Part shown: positions 10,311 through 20,200 of the stretch, piece after piece
Layout of the letters: each line of letters opens with the position of its first letter
Position numbering within the stretch: position 1 is the first letter of the stretch
Assembly (NCBI RefSeq): GCF_020740795.1
Contig: NC_067287.1
Coordinates: forward strand, 16,569,501-16,633,500
DNA from: Apus apus
Lineage: Eukaryota > Chordata > Aves > Apodiformes > Apodidae
Length of the DNA stretch: 64,000 nt
Direction: 5' to 3'
Notes under the pieces: model-generated
The model's input: the letters and a program-made list of their open reading frames with translations, nothing else
What the model was told of the DNA's origin: nothing
Database searches by the model: none
Made by a program: the position numbers and the translations under genes

Positions 10311-12087
10311 GATAGGCCTATGAGGGGGAGGCTGAGAAACGTGGATTCAAGGTCAGCTGACAAAAAGCTTGGATAGCAGCACCCAAAACCTCCGACAAAC
10401 CCCTCTTTCATGGTTGTGGTCCCTCTGCTCACTGACCGCTGGGTGCCGAGCAGGGGCTGCCCGGCCGCGGGGCTGGGTCCCGGCCAGGGCTCCTGCTTGC
10501 CAGCCCTGCTCTTCAGTGGGGCTTCTGACTGTCCTTCCCCAGACTCTGCTGCTCCCTCCAGGGAGCTGCCTGCAACTGTCCTCCTCTGTCCCCACTCCAT
10601 ATTCCAGTGACAGATGCCACCCATGCAGCCACGAGGTCACATTCTCCCATATCTGCCCAGGAGGGTCCAGCTCATCCCTGCCTGTGTGGGGGCTCTGCTG
10701 ACCCACCCCAGCTCCCTGCTCCCAGCTCTCACCTGTTCCTAAGATGGCTCTGGTGCACACGGAGGCTGGCTCTGGCAGGGGGTAGATGGGGGCTGTTCAG
10801 GGATGGCCAGGCCAGCTCTGCTGCAGCACCTCCAAGCACTCAGGCAAGCAGATGCTCTGGGACCTGGGGCACCCCAGAGAACCTCCCACTCCTGAGTTTT
10901 CTTTCTGACTGCCAGCATCTCACCTTATCCAACCCCCTCCACTCCCATGGCCTTGTTACTCATCTTTGTGAAGAAGGCAGCAGTCACCCTCCCCTCTGGG
11001 GAGGGGGCTCTGAGTATGCTTATTCCCAGAGCTGCAGGAGAAGCATCTGCTGAGGCAAATTCATGCCCTGCTCACCCTGCATGGAGACCAGCACCCTCCT
11101 ACCATCCCTGGGGCCATGCATACCTCCCTGCAGGGGAGAGACACCCAGGCCAGCACAGCACAGACACGCTTGGGCAGTCCCATCTGGCCATTTCCCCACT
11201 GCCCCAACCGGCAGCTTGGCCCTTTGGGGACATGCTTTCCTTGCCAGAGGCTGGGATTCCTCACCCGAGTCATACCAGTACCCCAAGCAGATTGGAAGTT
11301 GCTCTGCATAGCCAGTCGCCACAGTGTGGAGGAGGCAGCGTGCGTGGGGGTCTGCTCCAGCCCTGGCATTTGAGGCTCCCGCTGGATGGTACCCACAGCA
11401 GGGCTTCGACTCCTTCCCTGCACCTTGCTGCCACTGTGGCACCCACTGCCAGGTGCTGGGAGGAAGAGGAGGATGGAGCTCTGCCTCACTGCAAGGATGC
11501 TCCTGGCCGGAGGCTGCCAGAGCCTGCCTCTCTGCCCCACTGAGGGGGCAGCACGGCCGTGTGCCGGCGCTGGGGCTGGCATCCACCCGCTGCCCCAGGG
11601 CCTGCCATCGCCCCCGCCCTGGGCAGGCAGGAGGACTGGCTGGGCCGGCCGGGTGGCCGTGTGGTTGGCTCCTGAGTCACAGCAAGCAGACTCGGGCAGG
11701 TCACAGGGTGTGAGGGCAGCGATTCTGGGGGTCTGGTGCTGCTGGGCTGGGGCAGCTTGGCACGGTGACTAAGGCTGCTGCAAAAAGGCAGCAGGGTCGC
11801 CCCGACCCCACGCCCAGCCCTGACTCATGCAGCCGTCACGCCGGTCCCGTGGGTGCTGCTGGGCAGCAGTGAGGAGAGGTGCTGCAGGACAGCAAAGGCT
11901 GGGTGTGTGGCTGTCTGAACGGGCTGTCTCTGGCCTCTAGCTCCTGGTGGCTTCAGACTGAGTGTCTGTCCTGGTATTTCTCCATCTCTGTCCACTCTCC
12001 TGTTCCCCCACAATTTAAGATTCCCCAGAGCTTCCCCCTGCACCCCTTCAGCCCCACTCTGTGTCAGCAGGATTGCCTCATCCCATG
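10311..12087. other. Intergenic DNA without recognised gene
   Basis: Unique GC-rich sequence. AP-1/Maf-type cores TGAGTCACAGCA (starting about 11673) and TGACTCATGCA (starting about 11821) occur within 160 bases of each other. Open frames here lack family similarity and splice support. Confidence 0.5.
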
Positions 12088-12189
12088 CTTAGGGACATGG
12101 TTTAGTGATGGACTTGGCAGTGCTGGATTAACAGCTGAATTTTATGGTCTTACAGGCTTTTTCCAACCAAAATGATTCTATGATTCTAT
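12088..12189 (+). mobile_element. CR1 LINE 3' end fragment
   Basis: The stretch from 'agggacatggtttagtgatg' through 'ttccaaccaaaatgattc' ends in the diagnostic ATTCTATG-type repeat (gattctatgattctat). This is the 3' terminus of an avian CR1 element on the + strand, 5'-truncated to about 100 bases. Confidence 0.9.
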
Positions 12190-12799
12190 CCTTCCATACC
12201 TGTACACACAGATATGGCTCGACCTGGTGGTCCCAGAAGCCACCAGCCCCTCCAGGGCTTTGGCATGGCCAGGACTGTGCTTGAATGGAGCAAGCTGGTC
12301 TGTCCTTGTGCTGTCCCACTTGTGGATCCACAGCCAGTCTGTAAGATGAAATGGGAGCAGCACAAAACAGCACAGAGATCACAACCCCTGTCTTTACCTG
12401 CTGTGGGTCTCTAGAGTGTCATCCTTAAAAATCCCAAAGTCCCAGAGAGATGACACACTGCTCCAAGGAGATGCCAGGGACCATCCATCCAGTGTCTATG
12501 TAAACCACTGCATGACTGCGCAGGGTACGGAGCTTGGAGCTTGCTTACCACAAGGCAGAAGGAGGTAAAGGAGGGTACCTGCCAGGAGGAAAAGGGGGAA
12601 CAGAGCCAGCAAGCCATGGGATGAGTGGGGAGGTGCTGGAAAGCGGACTTGATGGAAGTGACAACAGAAAAGCCAGACCCATTCTCCTGGGGGTTTGGAG
12701 CCTGTAGTGTGTGTGGGGTGCTGGCAGGACCTGCTTCTGTATGAGCGAAGGGCAAAGGACCAGGGAAATTGCAGACAGCCTGGGAGTAGGGCAAGAGGA

Positions 12800-12905
12800 T
12801 GTGGGATGGAGAGATGGAGAGATGGCAAGAGGGGGAGGGATAGAGGGATGGTAGGATGGATGGAGGGATGGAGGTGTAGAAGGATGGAGGGAAGGGTGGA
12901 TGAAG
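12800..12905. repeat. (GGATGGAGA)-type minisatellite
   Basis: Variable units such as gatggagagatgg, ggatggatggaggg and ggatggagggaag repeat over about 100 bases. Confidence 0.8.
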
Positions 12906-13599
12906 AGGAAGAGGCATCATGTTTCCCCAGTTCCTTGCACAAAGCATGTGCTGGGGTGCCACGTCAGCTGCTGAAGGACAGGAACTGCCTGGTGTTTTGG
13001 CCTGGGCAGGGGAGCTCCAAGGGTTGTTGCCATGGTGCTCTGTGCCACAGACACCTCATCACCTTTCCTGCCCTGGTTCTGGGGAGCAAAACTCTTCATG
13101 CCAGCTCTTGAGTGCTTCCCACATCCCTGCCTGGCCTCTGCAGTGTGGGGCTGCTGAGGGGTGACAGAGGTGGGGCAGAAGGTGGCAGGTTCCATGGTCC
13201 AGCAGCCCTGTGTCCCCATCCGGGGGGCTGCAGGATGACAAGGACAGGCATAGTGTTCATAGATGGCCCAGCTTTTGCCATAAGCTTGGATGCTCCTATC
13301 AGGACCAGAGCATCTGCCACCAGCCTCGCGTGCCTGCCTGCAAACACCCCTGCTTGGAGGGGCCAGATCCTGTTCCGTAAGTCCCTGATTCCCTGGGCCA
13401 CAACAGATGCTTAATGCTTAACCTTGTGCTTAAGGGCTTTGCTGGTGTGACGCAGGAGAAAGGCTGGAGCAAAGGGCTCACCTGGCTCTTCTTCAGCCTC
13501 AGGACGTTGCTGGGACATGAGGAAACAGGTCCTCCCCCCACCTGCCCCCGCTGTGAGTGCTGAGACGGTGGGACGCAGCGGCCGGCCTCCTCCCCGTCA

Positions 13600-13745
13600 G
13601 CAGGAGTGTGCGAGTGAGACACCCGCTCTTGGAAGCTATTATGTCATTAAGGGCTGGAGGAGGATGAAAGCGTTTCCCCTCTGATTTGCCTTGGCATTTA
13701 TTTGTGCGCAAGATGCAAACGAACACACAAACATCTGCAGTTCCT
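13600..13745. promoter_or_regulatory. Candidate conserved noncoding element (intergenic)
   Basis: An AT-richer island with 'attatgtcattaagg', 'ggcatttatttgtgcgcaagatgcaaac' and forkhead-like AAACA cores stands out from GC-rich flanks. Regulatory function is inferred; conservation has not been tested. Confidence 0.3.
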
Positions 13746-15274
13746 GAGCCCGGGCGCCAGGGTCCCCGGAGACGCGGGAGTTGCCTTCCAGTGGAAGGGA
13801 GACCTGCTCTCACCAGGGAACCCCCAGAAGAAGCCCCCAGGACACTCTCCTGTGTGTCCAGGTCAAGGGCAGCACATGCCTGGGTGTCACCCCTGGGCTG
13901 GCCTGAGAAAGCGGGGTCGTGGTGATGACCTGCTGGGGACACCTGAGCCAGGGGCTGCTTGGCAGAGGGGGCTGCTCCCCTCTCTACTCTCCACCTACTA
14001 CATGGGGGTCCAGCCAGCCAGTACTGGGGTGCTGAAGGGAAATGGAGAACAGGACCTGGGTCTTGGGTGGAAGGAGGTGGGTAGGGCAGGAGCAGTGGCC
14101 CCTACATCGGGGCCCAGTGACTGTCACCCCTCCAAGCCCCACAGTGTGCTCTGCTCAGCCCTGACACCGCCTCTCCTATTAGCCATTCTGCAGCAAGGGG
14201 ACGAGCATCCTACAGTGACAGAGTGGCTGGGTTAGGTCCTGACATCACTGCCAAACTCCTGTGGGACACCCCATATTGCCCACTGGGAAGGATTCAGGAG
14301 GGCAGCAGCTAGAGGAGCAGTGATGCCGAGGGGATGCTGTGCAAGGGACTTCTCTATGCACTCAGGGACAGAACCCCCTCCTGCCATGCTGCATGGGCAG
14401 GGAAGTTGGAGGGTAGATCCTGGCCCCATGCCAGTTCTCCTACCTGCCCACAGCTCAGGAGCAGAACTGGGAGGCAGGAGAACTGCCAGCACTCCCAGGA
14501 CTGCAAAACGGACCTCAGTGAGGATGCCATTCCCCTGCACCCAGAGTCCCTAGGAGGCACAGCACAGCCTTCGGGCCCAACCCCAGATTGCAACTCATTT
14601 CCCAAAGGAAATGTATTTTCCTCCCCGGTGCAAACAGGAACTGACACGCAAGCGGTGCTGGCAGCCCCCACCAGCGCTGCTGTGCCAGCTCGGAGCGCAC
14701 GGTGTCCGCCCGGGGGGAGTGAGCTTTGCCAGCTGCTGCCTGGCTGTTTACAGCACGAACATGGCAGCTTGGGGCACTAGGAGCTGTGGGGGCACTGCCT
14801 GCCACCCCTCAGCTACCAGCACCCAAGTGGAGCCCCTCTGTAGCACTGGGGTGAGGACCAAAACTCAGGGAACACTGAGTGTCACCATGATCAGGAAGGG
14901 ACTGCACTGGGGCAGAGGGTGTTTGCTGAGTTACCAACCTCCTGTCCCCAGGGGAGCAGCAGCAGAACACAAGGACAGCCTACAAGGCCACTGCACAGCT
15001 CCCAGATGGGAGACTTCCTGCTCAGTGGGACCCCATGAGGGACAGGGGTACTGAGTATTGGGGCGATGGTGCCAAGGAGACAGGTACAACCTGGGTGCCC
15101 AGCCCAGAAGGGCTTGTGGGAAAGTCCAGACAGGAAGCCCTCAACGTTCCAGTTAAGGGAAGCTAGAGCCACAGCCACGGCTCCTCTGAAGGCATCAGTC
15201 CAACAGTGCTGCCTCAGCACTGGGCTGGGGGAGCCCAAAATGGGCCTGATACCTCCATGGGCTGAACACGTGCC

Positions 15275-16430
15275 CACACACACAGAATCACACCCCCTGC
15301 ACATGCCACTCACACCCTTCTGCACACAGGCAACCACATGCCTCAGGCTGGCAGGGACACTCTCCGGCAGTCCCCCAGCTCATGCCAGGCATCCCCAGCT
15401 CCCATGCATGTACCTCTGTGCACCTCCAGTGTCCTATGCACACCCTGCACCATGAGCACACTCATCCCCACTTCTCATAACCCCACGTATCCCACCCAAT
15501 GCACACCCTTCTCCCCATGCATACTCACTCCCCACACCCCCCCGACAACACACACTCTCCATACCCTATGCACACTTCCCCATGTCAGGCACACCCTGCA
15601 TATTCACATTATACCCCAATCACACTCAAACCATACTGTCCACACTTGCTCAAATTGCACATACTCACCTCACACCCCATGTACACTCACCCTCACCACT
15701 CACATGTTCTCCATGCTCCATGCATGCCCACCCCAGCATGCACACTCACCCCCACTATGTGCAATCCATGGACCATGTACACTCACTTATGCCATGCAAA
15801 ATCACCCCACACCCTGTGCAATCACCCGCCCTTTGAGCACCCTCACGCTGTGCACATTCACCCACACCTTGAGTATGCTTATCCCATTCTGTGCACACTT
15901 ACCCGTGTTGTGCACACTCACCCCATACCCTATGCACACTCCTCCACTCCCCCCATGCCCACAGCAGCCTGCCCCCATGCATGCCCTGTGCACACTCCCG
16001 CACACTGCACACTCCCCAGGTCCCTGTGGATATTCTCCCACTTCACGCACACCCACTGCACACCCCACGCAGCCCCCTACACTTACCCTCAGGTCACGCA
16101 GACTCACCCCTCACCACTCAATCCCCACACCGCACATGCTCGCCCCACGCCAGGCGTTCCCTCCCCCTGCCATGCACACTTACCCTACTCCCTGTGCACA
16201 CTCCTCCAGGCTGTGCACACCCACCACAGGCGCTTCTCCACGCTGTACACGCTTACCCCACGCACCGTGCACACTCCCCCTACTCCCCCGTGCCCACTGC
16301 TTGTGCCCACTGCCCACGCCTTGCACACTCCCCCACACCACACACAGCCCCTCTACTCCCCGTGCCCACTCCCCACGCTGTGCTCACTCCACGTCGCGCC
16401 CCCCACTCCCTGCGCCCACTCCCCGCCGGC
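15275..16430. repeat. CA/CCCC-rich degenerate minisatellite (CACACTCACCCC-like)
   Basis: Over 1.1 kb, variants of cacactcacccc, cccatgcacact and ccctatgcacact recur with no fixed period. Stop codons are rare in the array, so two long open frames arise (from 15338 and 15499), but their composition is only Pro/His/Thr/Cys/Leu repeats. The array abuts the WNT10A CpG island. Confidence 0.85.
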
Positions 16431-16904
16431 CGTGCTCGCTCCCCCCGAGGCCGCCGCTGGCCCCCCCGCCGCCCGCTCCCTCCCCGGCAGGCTGCGTGCG
16501 ACACGGCGGCTCCCCGCCCCGCTGCCACCCTCTGCCCCGTCCTTCCCCCGCGGGCTCCTGTCTGGACGTGTCGGGACTCGGGCTCCGGGCGCTGAGTAAT
16601 GCTCGGCGCAGCGCGATCCCAGGCAGAGCCACCGCCGCCGCCGCTCCGCGCCCAGCGCTCCCGGGGCGCTCCGGCCGCGACCCTGCCCGCTCCGCCGGCG
16701 GCCCGGCGACACCGGCGGCGAGGGGCGGCGGGGGGGCCGCGGCTCCCCATGTGCCTGCGGGCCCCGCGGGAGCCGCAGCACCGCTCGCCCGGCGAGCCCT
16801 GCCCACGCCCGCCGCGGCCCCGGAGCCCCGGGGCGCCCTGGGGAGCTGCGGGGGAGCGCGCCCCGAGGGCCGAGGGCCCCCCCGGCCCCCCGGCGCGTCC
16901 CGCC

Positions 16905-16916
16905 ATGGGGGGCTGA
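16905..16916 (+). CDS. Minimal upstream ORF (M-G-G-stop) before WNT10A
   Basis: ATG GGG GGC TGA sits in a perfect Kozak context (ccgccATGG). It lies 315 bases before the WNT10A start. It matters only if the transcript begins upstream of it. Confidence 0.35.
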   Translation: MGG

Positions 16917-17029
16917 GCCGGGGGGCTGAGCGCGGCGGAGAGGCGGAGGGCAGGGCGGGGGGCGAGCAGCCCTCGCCGGGCTCGGCGGGCGCCGGGGCGG
17001 CGGGAGGCGGGGGGGGGCATCCCGAGAGG

Positions 17030-17080
17030 ATGGCAGAGCCGCCCCGGCGAGCCGAGCCCCAGCGCGCAGGGAGCCAGTGA
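17030..17080 (+). CDS. Upstream ORF of 16 codons before WNT10A
   Basis: The ATG has A at -3 and G at +4 (strong context). It reads MAEPPRRAEPQRAGSQ and stops at TGA 17078-17080, 139 bases before the WNT10A ATG and in another frame. It may attenuate WNT10A translation. No known peptide family. Confidence 0.4.
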   Translation: MAEPPRRAEPQRAGSQ

Positions 17081-17219
17081 GAGGGAGGAGAGGGGAAAAC
17101 ACAAACAAGCAAACAACCCACAACAAACAAAGCGGGCAGAGAGCAGCGCCGAGCCCCGCCGCCCCTGCCCCAAAGGCGCCCGCCCGCCCGCAGCCCGCAC
17201 AGCCGCTGCCCCAGCGAAG

Positions 17220-17278
17220 ATGCGCCCGGCCCTGGCCCACGGACTCTGCTCGCTGCTGCTCAGCCTCTGGGTACCCAG
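17220..17278 (+). CDS. WNT10A: WNT10A exon 1 coding part (signal peptide)
   Basis: ATG follows agcgaag; the donor gtagga begins at 17279 after a split Ser codon (AG|C). Translation [20 protein letters not shown] is a short signal peptide. This is the least certain exon because it is short, but frame, splice phase and the RPAL...PRS similarity agree. Confidence 0.85.
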
Positions 17279-20200
17279 GTAGGAGCTGCCCCCTCGGCCC
17301 CGCCGCCGCTGCCGCCGCTGAGCGCCCCGGCCCCGCGGGGAGGGCGCCGAGAAGCCGCCGCGCCCAGCCCCGCGCCGGGGCGGGCTGCCCAGGGTGCTCC
17401 GAGGGGGTCCTGCCGCCCCAGCCGGGCTCCGCACGGCTGCAGACCCCCGTTCAGGGCGCTGTCAAGGCGGCCGCTCCCCCTCCGTCTTCCCCCCCTGTCC
17501 TGGCGGAGCGCAGGCGGGATGCGCGGCTTCCCCTGCTCCGGGAGGTTGTCCCCTCTCCCCGCCCGCCGCCGCCTCCCCAGCGCTCCCTCTGCCTGCCTCA
17601 GTTTCCCCGCTCTCCCTAGGCGGAGAACGGGCCTCGCTGCCGGGGTGTACCGCGGAGGCCAGGGGGGATGCCGGCGGGGATGCCACTATCCTGGGGGACG
17701 TTGCCCACGGGATGGGTGCCTTTGGGCTTCGGACCACAGGGGCGCGCACCGAGGCGGCGGATCCACCTGCATCCCCTCACCGGCTCCAACGATCCCCAAA
17801 ACGAGGGGGGTAAGAGGGGGCCGCCTGCCGTCCACAAAAAAAGCCCCCCAACACTCACCACCCCTGTTTGGCTCCGTCTCCCCTGGGTCCCTGGAAGCTC
17901 CCCTCTGCCGGCTCCCAAATCTATGCGCTGTAGGCAGCCAGGGGTTAACCCTGGTGCTGGTATGAGTAGGGGGGGTGTCCCCCGCCCTTCCCCCAGCCCC
18001 TTTAAATATAATTTGTTAACGTTGGGACTCGTATTAATTAAAGCAGCAGCCGCTGCAGCCTGTGACCTGGGGGCTTGTCACCGTGAAATCAAGTTTAAAT
18101 CCAGATTTCAAGGGGGAAGAGAGCTGGGGGGAGCACTATGTCCTCCTAGGGAGGGTGACAGTGACAGTTCCTTGACGGTCCCTGGCTCCCCTGAGCCCTG
18201 GGTGGAGCAAGAGGCAGAAGGACCTGCCCTCTGCTCTCTGGGGTCCTAGACAAGGGCCTCTGCCTCAGTTTCCCTTCTATGAGGTGGGGAGAAGGGCCAT
18301 AACTGCCTCCTCCTGGGATGCCCTGGGAGAAAGTGGAAAGTGCTGTGGCTGCCTCACGACAGGCAGGGGACAAAAGGGAAACTGCGACTGTCCCAGCAGT
18401 GCTTGGGGCAGGAGCTGCTGGGTTTGGGGATGATGGTAGCTGCAGACCTGCTTCTTGTCCCCTCTCAGCCACGGCTTTTTTCGACAGTGTGAATAAGCTC
18501 AGGAGCTGGGCAGACTATTCTCCTCCTCCTGAGGCTTTGGAGAGATGTGCCCTTTTTCGTTCTGCATCTCTCCATTTCCCCCACCCCCACCCCACCAACT
18601 CTCCGTATTGGAGTCACCGTGGGTTTGCACTGGGGCAGACCCACACATCACCTGTCAAGTGGTGGGGTGGGTATAAATACCCTTGGAAAGCTGGAGAAAG
18701 CAGCAACCTGATTGACAGCTCCCCCTCCCCCCTGAGCAGGCTGTAATTCAGCAGGGACCCTGGGGCTGAGCCCTTCCTCCAGAGCTGGGTGAGCACTGAG
18801 CTGGGGAAGTCAGTCCCTGGTTCCTGAGAGCTGCTTCTGCCCGTGCATCTGCACCAGGCTCACAGGATTTGGGGTGTGGAGGGATAGTAAACCTTCTCCC
18901 CAAGAGCTGGCTGTGCTGTAAGGCAGTTGCAGTCCTTTCTCCAGCATCCTCCTCCAGGTCTGATTTCTGTAATCAAGGTTCAAAAGGCTCCAGCTCCTGC
19001 TCCTCCCAGAGACCCAGCTCTTGCCCATTCTGTGAAAGAGGGAACCCTACCTGGAGAGAGCTCTCAGCAGGGACTGAGATCCTGAGCAAGGAGTGGGGCA
19101 GTTATAAGCCCTTTATGGACCCTCTGCAAGCTGCAGGATGCTCCTGGGCATCATGCTGCAAGCTGCTCGCTTTGCAGGTCCTCTTCTTGAACATTGTGAA
19201 TCCCAGGATCCTTCAAGCCATTCCCTGGAGCTGAGCAGACAGTTCCTCCCCTTCCAACTCCCTTTCTGCATCTGTCCATCCTGTGTACCACTGTCTTAGC
19301 TGCAGGCACGTCTCTCTTGTTGTGCTTTGCCCATCTCCCCACACTCCATCTACCTCCCTGTTTCCACAGGCAGCACCTCTACTTTTATTAGCACTTGCAG
19401 CCCATGCCTCCCCTTACACCCATCCAGCTGCTGGTCTCTGTGCTTCTGTGGTGACAGGCACCAAGTCGGTGGGGCTGGGATGTGACAGTGGATTTGGGAT
19501 TGTTGCTGGGAGCTTGAGGGTGTTTGCTAGGGTGCTTGGCTCTGAATGTCCCAGCAGAGATGGCATGTAAAAGCTGGTCCCTCTAGTTACCTCCCTTGTG
19601 AGGACCAGTGGTGTCAGAGGGACATAGGAGATGAAGGGAGGGGATCAGCCAGCAAACAGGGACCAGCAGCTGGACCTGGGATGGGTCTCCTGCTCCAGGG
19701 TCTCTAGATTCTCCCAGGGGGAGACCCGAGAGTCTGCACTGCGTGGCTGGAGCTGAAGAGCCCCAGAGGATCATGCAGAAGGAGTGGCAGCCCTGGGAGA
19801 TTCTGCCCTGCTGCCGGTCACAGGCTGCCAGGATGTCCAGGCTGTGCCAACACGGCTGGAGAGGACTGAGGCCCCAGTGCTGCTAGAGCATCTCTGCCTG
19901 GCTGAGCTTGTCATTGTGCCCAGGGATAGGGAGGAGAGGGGCACTTCTGGCCCTGGGACCACTAGCCTTTGTAGCTGATCCTTTCCTCTGCCCCTCACCT
20001 TTTCTCCTCCTTTCCAATCCCAGCCTACCCTGCTGTGTGACCCTTGCAGGCAGTGGGCACAGTCTAAGGAGAGGAGCATCTCCCCATCCCATGTGTTCCC
20101 ACAAGGGAAGTGAGTGGTTGGTACGTTGCTTGCTTGGAAATCACAGGTTTCCCTTTCCCTCCCAGCTCCTGCTCCAATGAGATCCTGGGCCTGAAGCTGC

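Larger units (their letters stand above)
12190..15274. other. Intergenic DNA upstream of WNT10A
   Basis: No gene recognised. It holds a GATG-rich minisatellite, a candidate regulatory island at 13.6-13.75 kb and a short inverted repeat catttcc/ggaaatg at 14596-14613. Confidence 0.5.
16400..17650 (+). promoter_or_regulatory. WNT10A: WNT10A CpG-island promoter and 5' UTR
   Basis: Very CpG-dense DNA with GC boxes spans the start codon at 17220. No TATA box is seen. Bases 17079-17135 form an A/C-rich leader (acaaacaagcaaacaaccc), and the rest is strongly GC-rich. The transcription start cannot be placed from sequence alone. Two short upstream ORFs are present. Confidence 0.75.
17279..20165 (+). 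other. WNT10A: WNT10A intron 1
   Basis: GT-AG intron. It starts in the CpG island and contains a probable MIR relic (18235-18345) and an AT-rich candidate enhancer (17995-18115). No gene is recognised. Confidence 0.85.

Noticed and set aside
16280-17434. 384-codon and overlapping antisense open frames across the WNT10A promoter
   Set aside because: GC-rich island DNA lacks stop codons on several frames at once; no domain or splice evidence.
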